Positions 1 to 7,462 of a stretch of 12,025 nucleotides of DNA are shown here, piece after piece. The translations under genes and the position numbers were made by a program. Location of the stretch: assembly GCA_946185175.1 (NCBI GenBank), contig CAMHIH010000016.1, positions 1 to 12,025 of the forward strand, given 5' to 3'. The notes beneath the pieces are model-generated. The model did not search any database and had not been told where the DNA came from. It saw nothing but the letters and a program-made list of their open reading frames with translations. The first letter of the stretch is position 1; the number at the start of each line of letters is the position of its first letter. The DNA is from an uncultured Candidatus Saccharibacteria bacterium. GTDB lineage: Bacteria > Patescibacteriota > Saccharimonadia > Saccharimonadales > Saccharimonadaceae.

Positions 1-453
1 ACCGTGTGGGTGGTATTTACCCATTACTTCACCAACGATACGGGCGGACTTCACTGTTGCATGTGGAGCCTTCCAGCCGTTCTTGTTCATTGCGTAAAGA
101 ATACGGCGGTTTACTGGTTTCAAGCCGTCACGTACATCCGGCAAAGCACGGTCAATCAAGACCGACATCGAATAACGTAGGAAGCTATCTTCCATCACGT
201 TCTCGACGGTCAATTCCTCGATGCCGTCTTCGGCGCGGTGTGCTTGTAGGCCACCGACCTTCACAATTTCTTCGTCTTCGGTTTCTTCAGACTCAGCGCG
301 CTCAATCGCTTCCTCTTCGGTGCCATTTACGACGTCGCCAAGCGCCTCATCGAGACCCTTGTCGTCATCAGCGTCCGGCACGCCACCAATCTTGCTGTTT
401 TTCTCTGGTTCTTCTGGATCCAAATTTGGTTGTTTCTTATTCTTATCTGCCAT
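1..453 (-). CDS. gyrA: DNA gyrase subunit A, N-terminal part (runs off the window)
   Basis: GyrA is the breakage-reunion subunit of DNA gyrase (GyrA2GyrB2), which introduces negative supercoils in the cytoplasm. The 151 visible codons contain the core motifs YSMSVLIDRALPDVRDG (residues 94-110), LKPVNRRILYAM and KYHPHG. The window stops just before the quinolone-pocket Ser/Asp and the catalytic Tyr, so these cannot be read. The start is ATG at 453, with AAGGAG at 462-467 eight bases upstream, overlapping the gyrB stop codon. This implies translational coupling in a gyrB-gyrA operon with a 12-nt gap. The protein carries about 70 extra residues before the canonical start region, very rich in Asp and Glu. 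An internal Met87 would give a standard-length protein, but the Shine-Dalgarno favours the long form. Confidence 0.95.
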   Translation of the reverse strand, partial: MADKNKKQPNLDPEEPEKNSKIGGVPDADDDKGLDEALGDVVNGTEEEAIERAESEETEDEEIVKVGGLQAHRAEDGIEELTVENVMEDSFLRYSMSVLIDRALPDVRDGLKPVNRRILYAMNKNGWKAPHATVKSARIVGEVMGKYHPHG

Positions 454-465
454 AATTCATTCTCC

Positions 466-2469
466 TTAGAAGTCCAAATCGTCCAGGTCGACCGTTGCTG
501 CACGGGACTGAATAAAGTTTTTACGAAGTTCTGCTTCTGAACCCATTAACTTTGTAAAGATTGCATCAGCCTTTTCGGCGTCTTCAATATTTACGCGAAT
601 CAAGGTACGTTTTTCTGGATTCATTGTAGTTTCCCAAAGTTGAGCAGCATCCATTTCGCCCAAACCCTTAAAGCGCTGCTGTGCTGTATAGCCAGCCTGC
701 TTGAAGCGTTCATCTTCTGGATTAATTTTTACGCCAGCAGCCTTGCGCTCTTCGATTTTCTTCGACAAGGTATGCTCGAGCGCTTCCTCGTTATAGATAT
801 ATTCGATTTTACGCTGACTACCAGTACCCTTAATCAAACCAAATAGCGGCGGTTTTGCGAGATAGACATGCCCCGCCTTAATCACATCAGGCATGTAGCG
901 GAAGAAGAATGTTAATAGCAAAGTTGAGATATGTGCACCATCAACATCGGCATCCGTCATGAATACGATCTTATAGTAACGTAAACCATTAATATCAAAT
1001 TGATCACCAATACCTACGCCCATCGCCTTAATTAACGAGACGATTTCAGCGTTCGCAAACATCTTATCAAGGCGCGCGCGTTCAGTATTTAATACCTTAC
1101 CACGTAGTGGCAAGATAGCCTGAATCTTCGAATCGCGACCTTCCTTTGCGGAACCAGCCGCAGAGTTACCCTCTACGATAAAGAGTTCACATTCAGTGCG
1201 ATCACGCGAAGAACAGTCGGCTAACTTCGAAGGTAAATTCAAACCTTCAAATGCGCCCTTACGAATTACATTATCGCGTGCGGCGCGTGCGGCCTTGCGA
1301 GCGCGGGCGGCCAAAGTCGCCTTCGTTACAATCTTTTTCGCAATATCTGGATGTTCTTCCAAATAATACGAGAAGTATTCGTTCATGACTTTATCGACAT
1401 AACCGCGCACTTCTGGGTTGCCGAGCTTATTCTTGGTCTGCCCCTCGAACTGTGGATCTGGAATTTTAACCAAGACTACCGCCGTCAAACCTTCCTTAAT
1501 GTCATCGCCCGTCAAATTGTCTTCCTTTTCTTTCAAGAGACCATTTTTGCGTGCGTAATCATTAATACAGCGGTTCAAAGCCGTACGAAAACCAACTACA
1601 TGCATACCGCCATCCGGCGTTAGCACGTTGTTTGCGAATGGGCGCAAAGTTTCCGAAAACGTATCATTATATTGCACGGCAATTTCGACCACGCTATCTT
1701 CAATTTGTTTTTCAACATAAAAGATATCTTCCGTTAAAACTTCCTTGCCTTCATTCATGCGACGTACGTAGCTCTTGATACCACCTTCAAAATAGAAAGA
1801 ATCACGTTTGCCGGTACGCTCGTCATAAACGGAAGTCAAAATGCCTTTCGTCAAATAAGCCTGGTGACGAAGATAATTTACCACCCAGTCATAATCGAAC
1901 TCGACAGTTTCTTTAAAAATTGCCGGATCCGGGTAGAAAGTAATGCTTGTGCCGTGTTTATCAGTCTTGCCAGTCACGCCAAATGGCACTGACGTTTTAC
2001 CGACCTCAAACTCCACATGATGAATCTTGCCATCTTTATATACTTCGGCGACCATATGGGTCGATAAGGCATTCACCACGGACGAGCCTACGCCGTGTAA
2101 ACCTGATGATACTTTGTAACCACCGCCGCCAAACTTACCGCCTGCGTGCAGAACGGTTAATACGGTTTCAAGTGCAGACATTTTTGTTTTTGGATGAATA
2201 TCAACCGGAATACCACGTCCATCATCATCCACGCGACAACCACCATCGGCTAACAACGTCACCTTAACGTGTGTCGCAAAACCCGCGATAGCTTCATCAA
2301 TCGAGTTATCGGCGATTTCCTTAATTAAATGATGTAGACCTTCATACCCAGTTGAACCAATGTACATGCCTGGACGTTTGCGAACCGGCTCAAGCCCTTC
2401 GAGAACCTGAATCTCGGACGCATCATATTCCTCACCGGCCCCACTACCGGCTTTTTTCGTTGCAGCCAT
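466..2469 (-). CDS. gyrB: DNA gyrase subunit B
   Basis: GyrB is the ATPase subunit of gyrase. Its 667 residues are full length for the short class (no large insertion as in E. coli). Visible parts: GHKL ATP-binding domain with Glu51 and Asn55 (EIADNSIDEA), DDGRGIP at 82-88 and GLHGVGSSVVNALS at 123-136; transducer domain with QTKNKL (Lys346); TOPRIM domain with Glu433 in VEGNSAAGSAKEGRD and the metal-binding TDADVDG (Asp506, Asp508, Asp510); C-terminal QQRFKGLGEMD at 597-607. Position 435 is Asn (codon AAC at 1165-1167) where E. coli GyrB has Asp426. The start ATG at 2469 has GAGGT at 2479-2483, nine bases upstream. gyrA follows directly. The distinction from ParE rests on the TOPRIM and C-terminal match and the gyrA neighbour. 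Confidence 0.97.
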   Translation of the reverse strand: MAATKKAGSGAGEEYDASEIQVLEGLEPVRKRPGMYIGSTGYEGLHHLIKEIADNSIDEAIAGFATHVKVTLLADGGCRVDDDGRGIPVDIHPKTKMSALETVLTVLHAGGKFGGGGYKVSSGLHGVGSSVVNALSTHMVAEVYKDGKIHHVEFEVGKTSVPFGVTGKTDKHGTSITFYPDPAIFKETVEFDYDWVVNYLRHQAYLTKGILTSVYDERTGKRDSFYFEGGIKSYVRRMNEGKEVLTEDIFYVEKQIEDSVVEIAVQYNDTFSETLRPFANNVLTPDGGMHVVGFRTALNRCINDYARKNGLLKEKEDNLTGDDIKEGLTAVVLVKIPDPQFEGQTKNKLGNPEVRGYVDKVMNEYFSYYLEEHPDIAKKIVTKATLAARARKAARAARDNVIRKGAFEGLNLPSKLADCSSRDRTECELFIVEGNSAAGSAKEGRDSKIQAILPLRGKVLNTERARLDKMFANAEIVSLIKAMGVGIGDQFDINGLRYYKIVFMTDADVDGAHISTLLLTFFFRYMPDVIKAGHVYLAKPPLFGLIKGTGSQRKIEYIYNEEALEHTLSKKIEERKAAGVKINPEDERFKQAGYTAQQRFKGLGEMDAAQLWETTMNPEKRTLIRVNIEDAEKADAIFTKLMGSEAELRKNFIQSRAATVDLDDLDF

Positions 2470-2505
2470 ATAATACTTACCTCAACTTTGATATTTAATA
2501 CATAT

Positions 2506-2537
2506 ATAATACTACCCGCTTCCTATCTAAAAATCAA
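2506..2537 (-). promoter_or_regulatory. Probable gyrBA promoter
   Basis: On the minus strand, TTGATT (2532-2537) lies 17 bases from TAGTAT (2509-2514), with an overlapping TATTAT (2506-2511) at spacing 20. It sits between the upstream terminator and gyrB. The exact -10 is uncertain because the stretch is AT-rich with several possible hexamers. Confidence 0.5.
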
Positions 2538-2577
2538 GTATAAGCCCCTTAATTCGCGCTCTAAGGCCCTTCAAATC

Positions 2578-2606
2578 AAAAAGACGGGTTCGACCCCGTC
2601 TTTTTT
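2578..2606 (-). terminator. Intrinsic terminator after the HerA/VirD4-like gene
   Basis: The stem GACGGG/CCCGTC (2583-2588 with 2595-2600) has a 6-nt loop and is extended by A-T pairs. On the minus strand it is followed by a T-run. It lies 16 bases past the stop of the 1104-residue ATPase gene and ends that transcription unit before the gyrB promoter. The flanking A and T runs could make it work in both directions. Confidence 0.85.
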
Positions 2607-2621
2607 GTAGAAATGACTTTT

Positions 2622-5600
2622 TTAACGCCATCTCAAAACCGTACCATCATCTTCCTGCGATACGGTCACTCCGTCCTTCTTTTGTGCCGGAGCAGCGGGT
2701 TGCGCCGCTTGTACTACTGGCTGCTGTTTTGCAATCGGCTGCGACTGCTGTACGGCCGCCACCGGTATTTGCACCGCCGGCTTCTTATGTTCGAGTTTCA
2801 ATTCACGTGCTTCATGGTGAATCTTTAGCCCCATTGGCTCAATCGAATAGCCAGGATTCTTGGCGTCCTCTGCTAATTTTTCCGATTCGAGCGATTGAAT
2901 AGCAGCGTTTTTAGCTGCTGTCGCCACCCAACTTGTACCATCGTTACGCTCATTCAATTCATCGGCCGCCTCAACCTCGACTGGCGCCTCTTCAAACTCT
3001 AGACCAGACTTCAATGGCTCGATGTTCTTTTTTATTGGCTGTGTTGGTTGCGCTGATGGTTTATTTGGAATCACAGTCGGCGCAGCCGGTCGCGCCTTAT
3101 CTTCCGTCGTCGGCATTGCCCGACCCGAATGATTATCCCTAATCATCGGTTGCGCTGGTTGCGGCGCCACTGGCGCCGCGGCCCCGACAGGCTCTTCATC
3201 AATCATCGGGTTTTCATTTAATTGAGCTTCTGTTGCCGCAGTAGCCTCCACTGGTTTTTCAACGGGCTTCTCGACGGTCTTCTTCGCCATCGCTTCACGC
3301 GCTTCCTGCTTAGCCTTCGCGTCAAGTTCCGCCTTCTTTCTCAACCAAGAATCCAAGAAGCTTTCTTTTGGCTTCGTACTAGACTTTGGTGCATTATCTA
3401 CGGTCATTGCGCCAGCGGCACCCGCTGCCGCCGGAGCTGCCCCTTCGGCCGGCTTCGGCTTCTCTTCTGTTGCCGCAAGTCGCGCATCAATCTCCGCTTC
3501 AACTTCGGCTCGTGGTCGGCCATGCTTCGACAAGGCATACTCGCGCATCCGTCGCATCAATTCCGGATCCGACTCCCCCATTGGCGGTATCAACTTCATC
3601 GTGAACGGCGATGTCGGCATATCAAACATCATTACGGTCGCAATCGCATTAAAGTTTGGCTGTTTATGTAAGTCTTCCGCCGTAAAGACCGGCGCAAAAG
3701 CTTTCTCCATCAACTCGGCATCCGTTACGCCTAAACGACCAGACATAATCGTACCAACGTTACCCAATACCGCTTCGCGAATCTTGTCAGTCAACTGTGT
3801 CATAAACTGGTTTGCCAAGACCAAGTTCAAACGATATTTACGGGCTTCCGATAGAATCGATTCGAAGCTCTCTGTTGCGAAGTTCTGGAACTCGTCTACG
3901 AACAGACAGAAGTCTTGACGCTCATCTTCCGGCGTATCGGCGCGACTCATTGCGGCCGCCTGGAACTTCATCACGAAAATCATACCAAGCAATTTCGCAT
4001 TCAATTCGCCTGTCTTACCCTTTGATAGGTTTACGAGCAAAATCTTTTTGTTATCCATAATTTCGCGAATATTGAAACCCGACACTGGCTGACCCAAAAT
4101 ATTACGCATCATTTTATTGCTCAAGAATGGACCCCACTTCGACACGAACCAGCTCGTCACCTCGCCTGCTTCACTCGATTTTTGTGATGCCGGGAATTCT
4201 TTTGTCCAATAGTCATAAACCGTTTTGTCGGTTACATACTTTAATTTGCTCTTCACGAATTCCGGATCAATAAAACAACGTGGTACATCGATAAAAGTAC
4301 CGCCCGCCGGATCGCTCATCAGCAACAATGCCGCATTGCGGAACATGTGCTGAGCGCGCGGACCAAAGATACCCTGGTTGCCCGGATCATACAAACTCAC
4401 CAACATGTTCAATGATTCCTGAACGATAAAGTCCTTTTGGTCTTCGCTCTGGAACTCGAACATATTCATACCGACCGGATTATCCAAATTACCCGGCTCG
4501 AACAAGATTATGTCGTCCATACGCTCCGGCGGCACCTTACTGAGCAACAACTCAACGGCATCACCATGCGGATCGATAAAGCAAAAGCCACGCCCATCAC
4601 ACATATCCTGATAGGCAATATTCGTGAGCAAGATAGACTTACCCATACCAGTAGAACCAATCACGTAAGTATGACGGCGGCGGTCCTTGTCGCGCAAGCG
4701 AATCGTCTTCTGCTCGCCTCGGAATTCGTTCACGCCCAAAATCACGCCATCTTCAGCTAATTTCGCCGGACCATCAACCTGTTTTGTCGCTTGGCGCTCG
4801 ACTTGCGAAGTTGGAATCGCATTTTGTGCCGGCAGATGGAATAAAGATGCCATTTCGACGCTGTTCAAAATCATGTCACGTTGCGTTTGTGGGAACGACC
4901 GTAATATATACTCTCGCGCCAACGATTCGCTATTTTTTAGTGGGTCATAGCGAAAGCCATTATAATTCTGCAAATCGAACTGCGAAAAAATCGATACGAC
5001 GTTCTGCAATAAGCCTTCCGATCGTTGCTTTGAATCACAGCTTGCGCAAATACGTATTAGAACTTCAAAGCCAGGGTATTTTGTCTTTTCTTCAATACGT
5101 TGAATCTCTTCCTGTTCTAGATTTGTCAAAATCTTCTCAGAATCTTTGTATCGCTCATGTTCTTCTGGCGGTTGCCATAACGCCTGCGCCACATCACCAA
5201 CTAAATTACCCGCGCCATACACAGCACGACCCAAAAGATTGTTCGCTTGGTTTCTAGCCTTTTTCCCATCGCGAATATTTTGTACTCGCTGCAACGATTT
5301 TTGTACCCAACTACCATCGGTCGGCCGGAACATAATTTGTATGCCTACACCATCGCCCTTCTTTGCTACGGACAGTGCGTTGATAAGACCTAGGCTCGCG
5401 TCACGCTTTGAGTCTTGGTAGGTCGCAATCGGATAGTAGTAGTCCTCTTTCATACGCAGTTCACCGCCTGCCACCGCATCAATCTTGCCGACTTCGCTAA
5501 AGAAATTTGGGTCTGCCACCTCTTCGAGTCGCGCAGTCGGATAGGCTGCCGTGATTGCCTGCTGTAAAGTGTCAGTTAATACTGCTGGCGCCACAACGTA

Positions 5601-5936
5601 GTACTTAATAAAACCATTGTGCGCCACGATTTCAAAGCTAATATGACGCTGGCCATACAACTTACTCTTCAATCCTTTAGTTAGTGTTGAAGAAACGATG
5701 CTGTACATGACCTGCGCTTCGGAAATTTGCTCATCATTCACGTCGCGCTCGTCGCGTCCTCCGCCCTGAATATCGTCTGTACTAGGCGGCAAATGAATCA
5801 ACATTGGCACCATCTTTAATGAACGCTCGTAGTTTTTACGATCGCGCTTAGCGCCCGCAAAAATCTTCCAAATAATCACAAGAATGACTACTATTACGGC
5901 TATCATTGCCAAAAATTCAACTATCGTCGCACCCAT
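2622..5936 (-). CDS. Membrane-anchored HerA/VirD4-like (T4SS coupling-protein-type) ATPase
   Basis: An FtsK-HerA superfamily ATPase related to the conjugation and type IV secretion motors that pump DNA or protein across membranes. Order of parts in the 1104 residues: one N-terminal transmembrane helix (about 5-27) followed by a basic segment, placing the rest in the cytoplasm; an uncharacterised domain (about 70-400); Walker A GSTGMGKS (427-434); FIDPHGD (453-459), typical of VirD4/TraG relatives; Walker B CLFVDEF (677-683) with Asp681 and Glu682; the ANQF motif (708-711); SGRLG (732-736), possibly holding an arginine finger. From about 800 to 1104 it is Ala/Pro/Lys/Glu-rich and probably disordered. 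It ends in a short tail DDGTVLRWR that resembles an earlier NDGTSW (998-1003). The ATG lies 2 bases after the upstream stop codon, so the two genes are co-transcribed. The substrate is unknown. No relaxase or other conjugation genes are nearby, so a housekeeping secretion or pilus role is as likely as conjugation. Confidence 0.85.
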   Translation of the reverse strand: MGATIVEFLAMIAVIVVILVIIWKIFAGAKRDRKNYERSLKMVPMLIHLPPSTDDIQGGGRDERDVNDEQISEAQVMYSIVSSTLTKGLKSKLYGQRHISFEIVAHNGFIKYYVVAPAVLTDTLQQAITAAYPTARLEEVADPNFFSEVGKIDAVAGGELRMKEDYYYPIATYQDSKRDASLGLINALSVAKKGDGVGIQIMFRPTDGSWVQKSLQRVQNIRDGKKARNQANNLLGRAVYGAGNLVGDVAQALWQPPEEHERYKDSEKILTNLEQEEIQRIEEKTKYPGFEVLIRICASCDSKQRSEGLLQNVVSIFSQFDLQNYNGFRYDPLKNSESLAREYILRSFPQTQRDMILNSVEMASLFHLPAQNAIPTSQVERQATKQVDGPAKLAEDGVILGVNEFRGEQKTIRLRDKDRRRHTYVIGSTGMGKSILLTNIAYQDMCDGRGFCFIDPHGDAVELLLSKVPPERMDDIILFEPGNLDNPVGMNMFEFQSEDQKDFIVQESLNMLVSLYDPGNQGIFGPRAQHMFRNAALLLMSDPAGGTFIDVPRCFIDPEFVKSKLKYVTDKTVYDYWTKEFPASQKSSEAGEVTSWFVSKWGPFLSNKMMRNILGQPVSGFNIREIMDNKKILLVNLSKGKTGELNAKLLGMIFVMKFQAAAMSRADTPEDERQDFCLFVDEFQNFATESFESILSEARKYRLNLVLANQFMTQLTDKIREAVLGNVGTIMSGRLGVTDAELMEKAFAPVFTAEDLHKQPNFNAIATVMMFDMPTSPFTMKLIPPMGESDPELMRRMREYALSKHGRPRAEVEAEIDARLAATEEKPKPAEGAAPAAAGAAGAMTVDNAPKSSTKPKESFLDSWLRKKAELDAKAKQEAREAMAKKTVEKPVEKPVEATAATEAQLNENPMIDEEPVGAAAPVAPQPAQPMIRDNHSGRAMPTTEDKARPAAPTVIPNKPSAQPTQPIKKNIEPLKSGLEFEEAPVEVEAADELNERNDGTSWVATAAKNAAIQSLESEKLAEDAKNPGYSIEPMGLKIHHEARELKLEHKKPAVQIPVAAVQQSQPIAKQQPVVQAAQPAAPAQKKDGVTVSQEDDGTVLRWR

Positions 5937-5938
5937 AT

Positions 5939-6409
5939 CTACTTACCGTCACCCCGATTTCGGTTAAAAGCTTTTTTCATCAAATCCCACCGCGCAATAT
6001 CCAAATCCGTCACCAGCTGATGTGGATCTTTTTTATTTTTATCAATAATTCGCACTACATTATCAATGTAAGCTTTCGGTAAACGCTCCGCGTCGCGCGG
6101 CACCGGCGTGTCGATTAGGGCTTGTATCTCTGGGCTATCCGCCTGAGCATCATCTGCTTTTTTAACGGGATCTTGTACTGGCGGCTGCGGTTTTGCCATC
6201 GGCGGCAACGCTTCGCTCATCGCCTCGTTCTTTTCGGCCGACGTCGAAGTTTCCACGCCCATATTCGGCATTTCCATGCCCTCTGGCTTCAAATCTGGCC
6301 GCTCACTCAAAAAAGCGCCAAAATTATCAACTACGCCACCCTCAAAAGGATTAGCAGCAGCTGATTTTTCGTTCGAACTCTCCCCTTTAGCTGCGCCAGA
6401 GTTATCCAT
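5939..6409 (-). CDS. Disordered protein with conserved-looking C-terminal helical domain, paired with the HerA/VirD4-like ATPase
   Basis: A 156-residue protein of unknown function. Residues 1 to about 95 are low-complexity (Ser, Glu, Pro, Ala, Met) and probably disordered. Residues about 105-152 (LPKAYIDNVVRIIDKNKKDP, then ARWDLMKKAFNR) form a charged helical domain. From memory, similar C-terminal domains occur in small proteins beside T4SS-like genes in CPR genomes. No signal peptide or membrane helix is visible. The start chosen is ATG 6409 because TATAAT (6417-6422) ends 7 bases before it, which puts the predicted transcript start on the A of the ATG. In-frame ATGs at 6415 and 6442 would lie in or upstream of that promoter. 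It ends in TAG 2 bases before the ATPase start, suggesting a shared role such as adaptor or regulator (inference). Confidence 0.7.
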   Translation of the reverse strand: MDNSGAAKGESSNEKSAAANPFEGGVVDNFGAFLSERPDLKPEGMEMPNMGVETSTSAEKNEAMSEALPPMAKPQPPVQDPVKKADDAQADSPEIQALIDTPVPRDAERLPKAYIDNVVRIIDKNKKDPHQLVTDLDIARWDLMKKAFNRNRGDGK

Positions 6410-6416
6410 AAGCATT

Positions 6417-6425
6417 ATTATATCA
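6417..6425 (-). promoter_or_regulatory. Extended -10 promoter for a leaderless mRNA
   Basis: The minus strand reads TGATATAAT, a perfect extended -10 (TGnTATAAT), ending 7 bases before ATG 6409. No Shine-Dalgarno precedes the ATG. The TGA of the motif is also the stop codon of the upstream membrane-protein gene, so one trinucleotide serves both purposes. No good -35 is seen, which extended -10 promoters tolerate. Confidence 0.65.
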
Positions 6426-6800
6426 TAGAATGTCGTGGGCAATAAGGAAACACAACACGATTTCCGCCAACAAAACCAAGATAATTTCTGGTATCGTAAT
6501 ACCGCCTAACGACGAGCAAACTAACAACACCATCGGCGCGATTGCTACCGCCGCACCATAGTAATAACTCTTACGCTCAATACCATTCGCGTGCACCTTG
6601 TTTAAATAAGCCCGAAACTTAAAAAATAGCCTGCAGCCAAAAACTGCAAGCCCAAGAAATAGCACATATGCGGCTATCAAGAAAAGCAAAATCCCCAGTG
6701 GCCCTACCCCACTTGGCGACGTAAAGAACATCATCCCCAGCAAAAGAACTCCCGCTATTGCGTCACAAGCCAACAAAACTTTATCCCAAGCTTTTCCCAT
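6423..6800 (-). CDS. Small four-helix membrane protein, function unknown
   Basis: A 125-residue, very hydrophobic protein with four predicted membrane helices at about 7-27, 32-57, 79-100 and 103-124. The loop between helices 2 and 3 is basic (FKFRAYLNKVHANGIERKS). The GPLGILLFLIAAYVLFLGLAVF stretch (in two pieces, about 34-55) is of a type I associate with small membrane proteins of Saccharibacteria and other CPR near T4SS-like genes. That is recall, not a search. Start ATG 6800 is chosen over the longer in-frame start at 6866, because a perfect extended -10 lies 6 bases upstream and the extra residues would be encoded across the promoter. It ends in TGA overlapping the next gene's promoter. 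It is likely a membrane partner of the downstream ATPase (inference). Confidence 0.7.
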   Translation of the reverse strand: MGKAWDKVLLACDAIAGVLLLGMMFFTSPSGVGPLGILLFLIAAYVLFLGLAVFGCRLFFKFRAYLNKVHANGIERKSYYYGAAVAIAPMVLLVCSSLGGITIPEIILVLLAEIVLCFLIAHDIL

Positions 6801-6806
6801 GCAAAT

Positions 6807-6815
6807 ATTATAGCA
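6807..6815 (-). promoter_or_regulatory. Extended -10 promoter for a leaderless mRNA
   Basis: TGCTATAAT on the minus strand, followed by 6 bases (atttgc) and then ATG 6800. The predicted transcript start falls on the A of the start codon. There is no Shine-Dalgarno. Confidence 0.7.
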
Positions 6816-6822
6816 TGCAAGC

Positions 6823-6903
6823 TTAAGCGCAATCGTCATTATGCGCGCCTGAAAACCACGCCTCATCCCCTACACCGTCAAAACGAAACTCCACAAAACT
6901 CAT
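6823..6903 (-). CDS. Possible 26-residue leaderless ORF
   Basis: ATG 6903 is preceded by TATATA (6910-6915) with a 6-base gap, the same layout as the supported leaderless genes here. It encodes an acidic peptide starting MSFVEFRFDGVGDEAWF and ending in TAA 22 bases before the next gene's ATG. The frame is open upstream to about 7062, and that stretch includes a CTFCC cluster and a basic segment. It has no credible start, so this could also be the tail of a decayed gene. Low confidence; no family recognised. Confidence 0.2.
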   Translation of the reverse strand: MSFVEFRFDGVGDEAWFSGAHNDDCA

Positions 6904-7011
6904 TTCGACTATATAGCGAATCGACGATCTCAAATCTGTTAACCGCTCCTGACCTCCTCTTTTACCTAATCGGCAACAAAATGTACAAGGTCGAAGTTCC
7001 CCACAAGAGAC

Positions 7012-7044
7012 AAAAACCAGGCCAAATAAATTATCATAACCTGG
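7012..7044 (-). terminator. Possible intrinsic terminator of the structured RNA
   Basis: On the minus strand, CCAGG (7040-7044) and CCTGG (7017-7021) can pair and are followed by TTTTT (7012-7016). The stem is only 5 bp and the loop 18 nt, so it is weak. It directly abuts the longer stem 7045-7058/7107-7119, which could stack on it. Confidence 0.35.
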
Positions 7045-7328
7045 GCTCAAAGTAGAGGGGGCTTATCTGGCTTAAAAATACATTACTATACGCCACAAGC
7101 TTTAATCCTCTACTTGAGCTTTATTGACCGCCTCTCATATAGAGAGGCACATCCTTGCATTTAATCCAATCTGCTCTGTTTTGGGTATCTAATGTGCTAG
7201 CTGATTTTGATCAAATACGCGCTCTACGCTCATTGCATCGCTGCAATATTTGGCGGAGCTTAGCTTACTCCTAGAAGTGTAATTTATGGCTAGAAATAAG
7301 CTATGGCGACGCCAAATTACGTATCCCT

Positions 7329-7343
7329 CTAAGTTCTAATCAT
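7329..7343 (-). CDS. Possible 4-codon leader peptide
   Basis: ATG ATT AGA ACT TAG (Met-Ile-Arg-Thr-stop) with GGAG at 7350-7353, six bases upstream of the ATG. It lies about 60 nt inside the predicted minus-strand transcript, just before the large hairpin at 7248-7317. A minimal ORF with a good ribosome site ahead of a structured RNA suggests a regulatory leader, but so short an ORF can occur by chance. Confidence 0.25.
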   Translation of the reverse strand: MIRT

Positions 7344-7411
7344 TCGTTTCTCCACTGTTTGTATGTTTGTTTTTATTTTGTGCGTTTTTGTTTTTATCAA
7401 TGCACAATCTG

Positions 7412-7440
7412 ACTATATCAAAACATCACCCAAAAGTCAA
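7412..7440 (-). promoter_or_regulatory. Strong minus-strand promoter
   Basis: TTGACT (7435-7440), 17-base spacer, TATAGT (7412-7417), with an extended -10 (TGATATAGT). The predicted start is G7405. It drives the structured RNA region, and possibly reads on toward the membrane-protein operon. Confidence 0.7.
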
Positions 7441-7462
7441 TAATTTAGTTGTTCATTTTATT

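Larger units (their letters stand above)
7012..7405 (-). ncRNA. Candidate structured RNA of about 390 nt, unknown class
   Basis: Minus-strand unit with a near-consensus promoter at 7412-7440, predicted start at G7405, and a possible terminator at 7012-7044. It holds no ORF of useful length but several inverted repeats. ATTTGGCG/CGCCAAAT (7248-7255 with 7310-7317) encloses TAGCTTA/TAAGCTA (7261-7267 with 7297-7303) and a short CTAG/CTAG stem. Then come ATTGCA/TGCAAT (7232-7247), GCCTCTC/GAGAGGC (7130-7148), and a long-range stem of 13 bp with one bulge (7045-7058 with 7107-7119). I find no RNase P, SRP, 6S or tRNA signature. It could be an independent ncRNA or a long 5' leader. Promoter and folds are seen; the RNA itself is inferred. 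Confidence 0.4.

Noticed and set aside
6410..6442. Longer N-terminus (ATG 6442 or 6415) for the disordered protein
   Set aside because: Both starts fall upstream of or inside the -10/start region, and neither has a Shine-Dalgarno.
7183..7193. ATTAGATACCC, a motif of 16S rRNA, on the minus strand
   Set aside because: Only 11 bases match and the flanks do not continue as 16S rRNA, so it is coincidence.
7012..7405. RNase P RNA
   Set aside because: The size and + strand GGGGGCTTATC looked suggestive, but the universal GAGGAAAGTCC and ACAGAA elements are missing on both strands.
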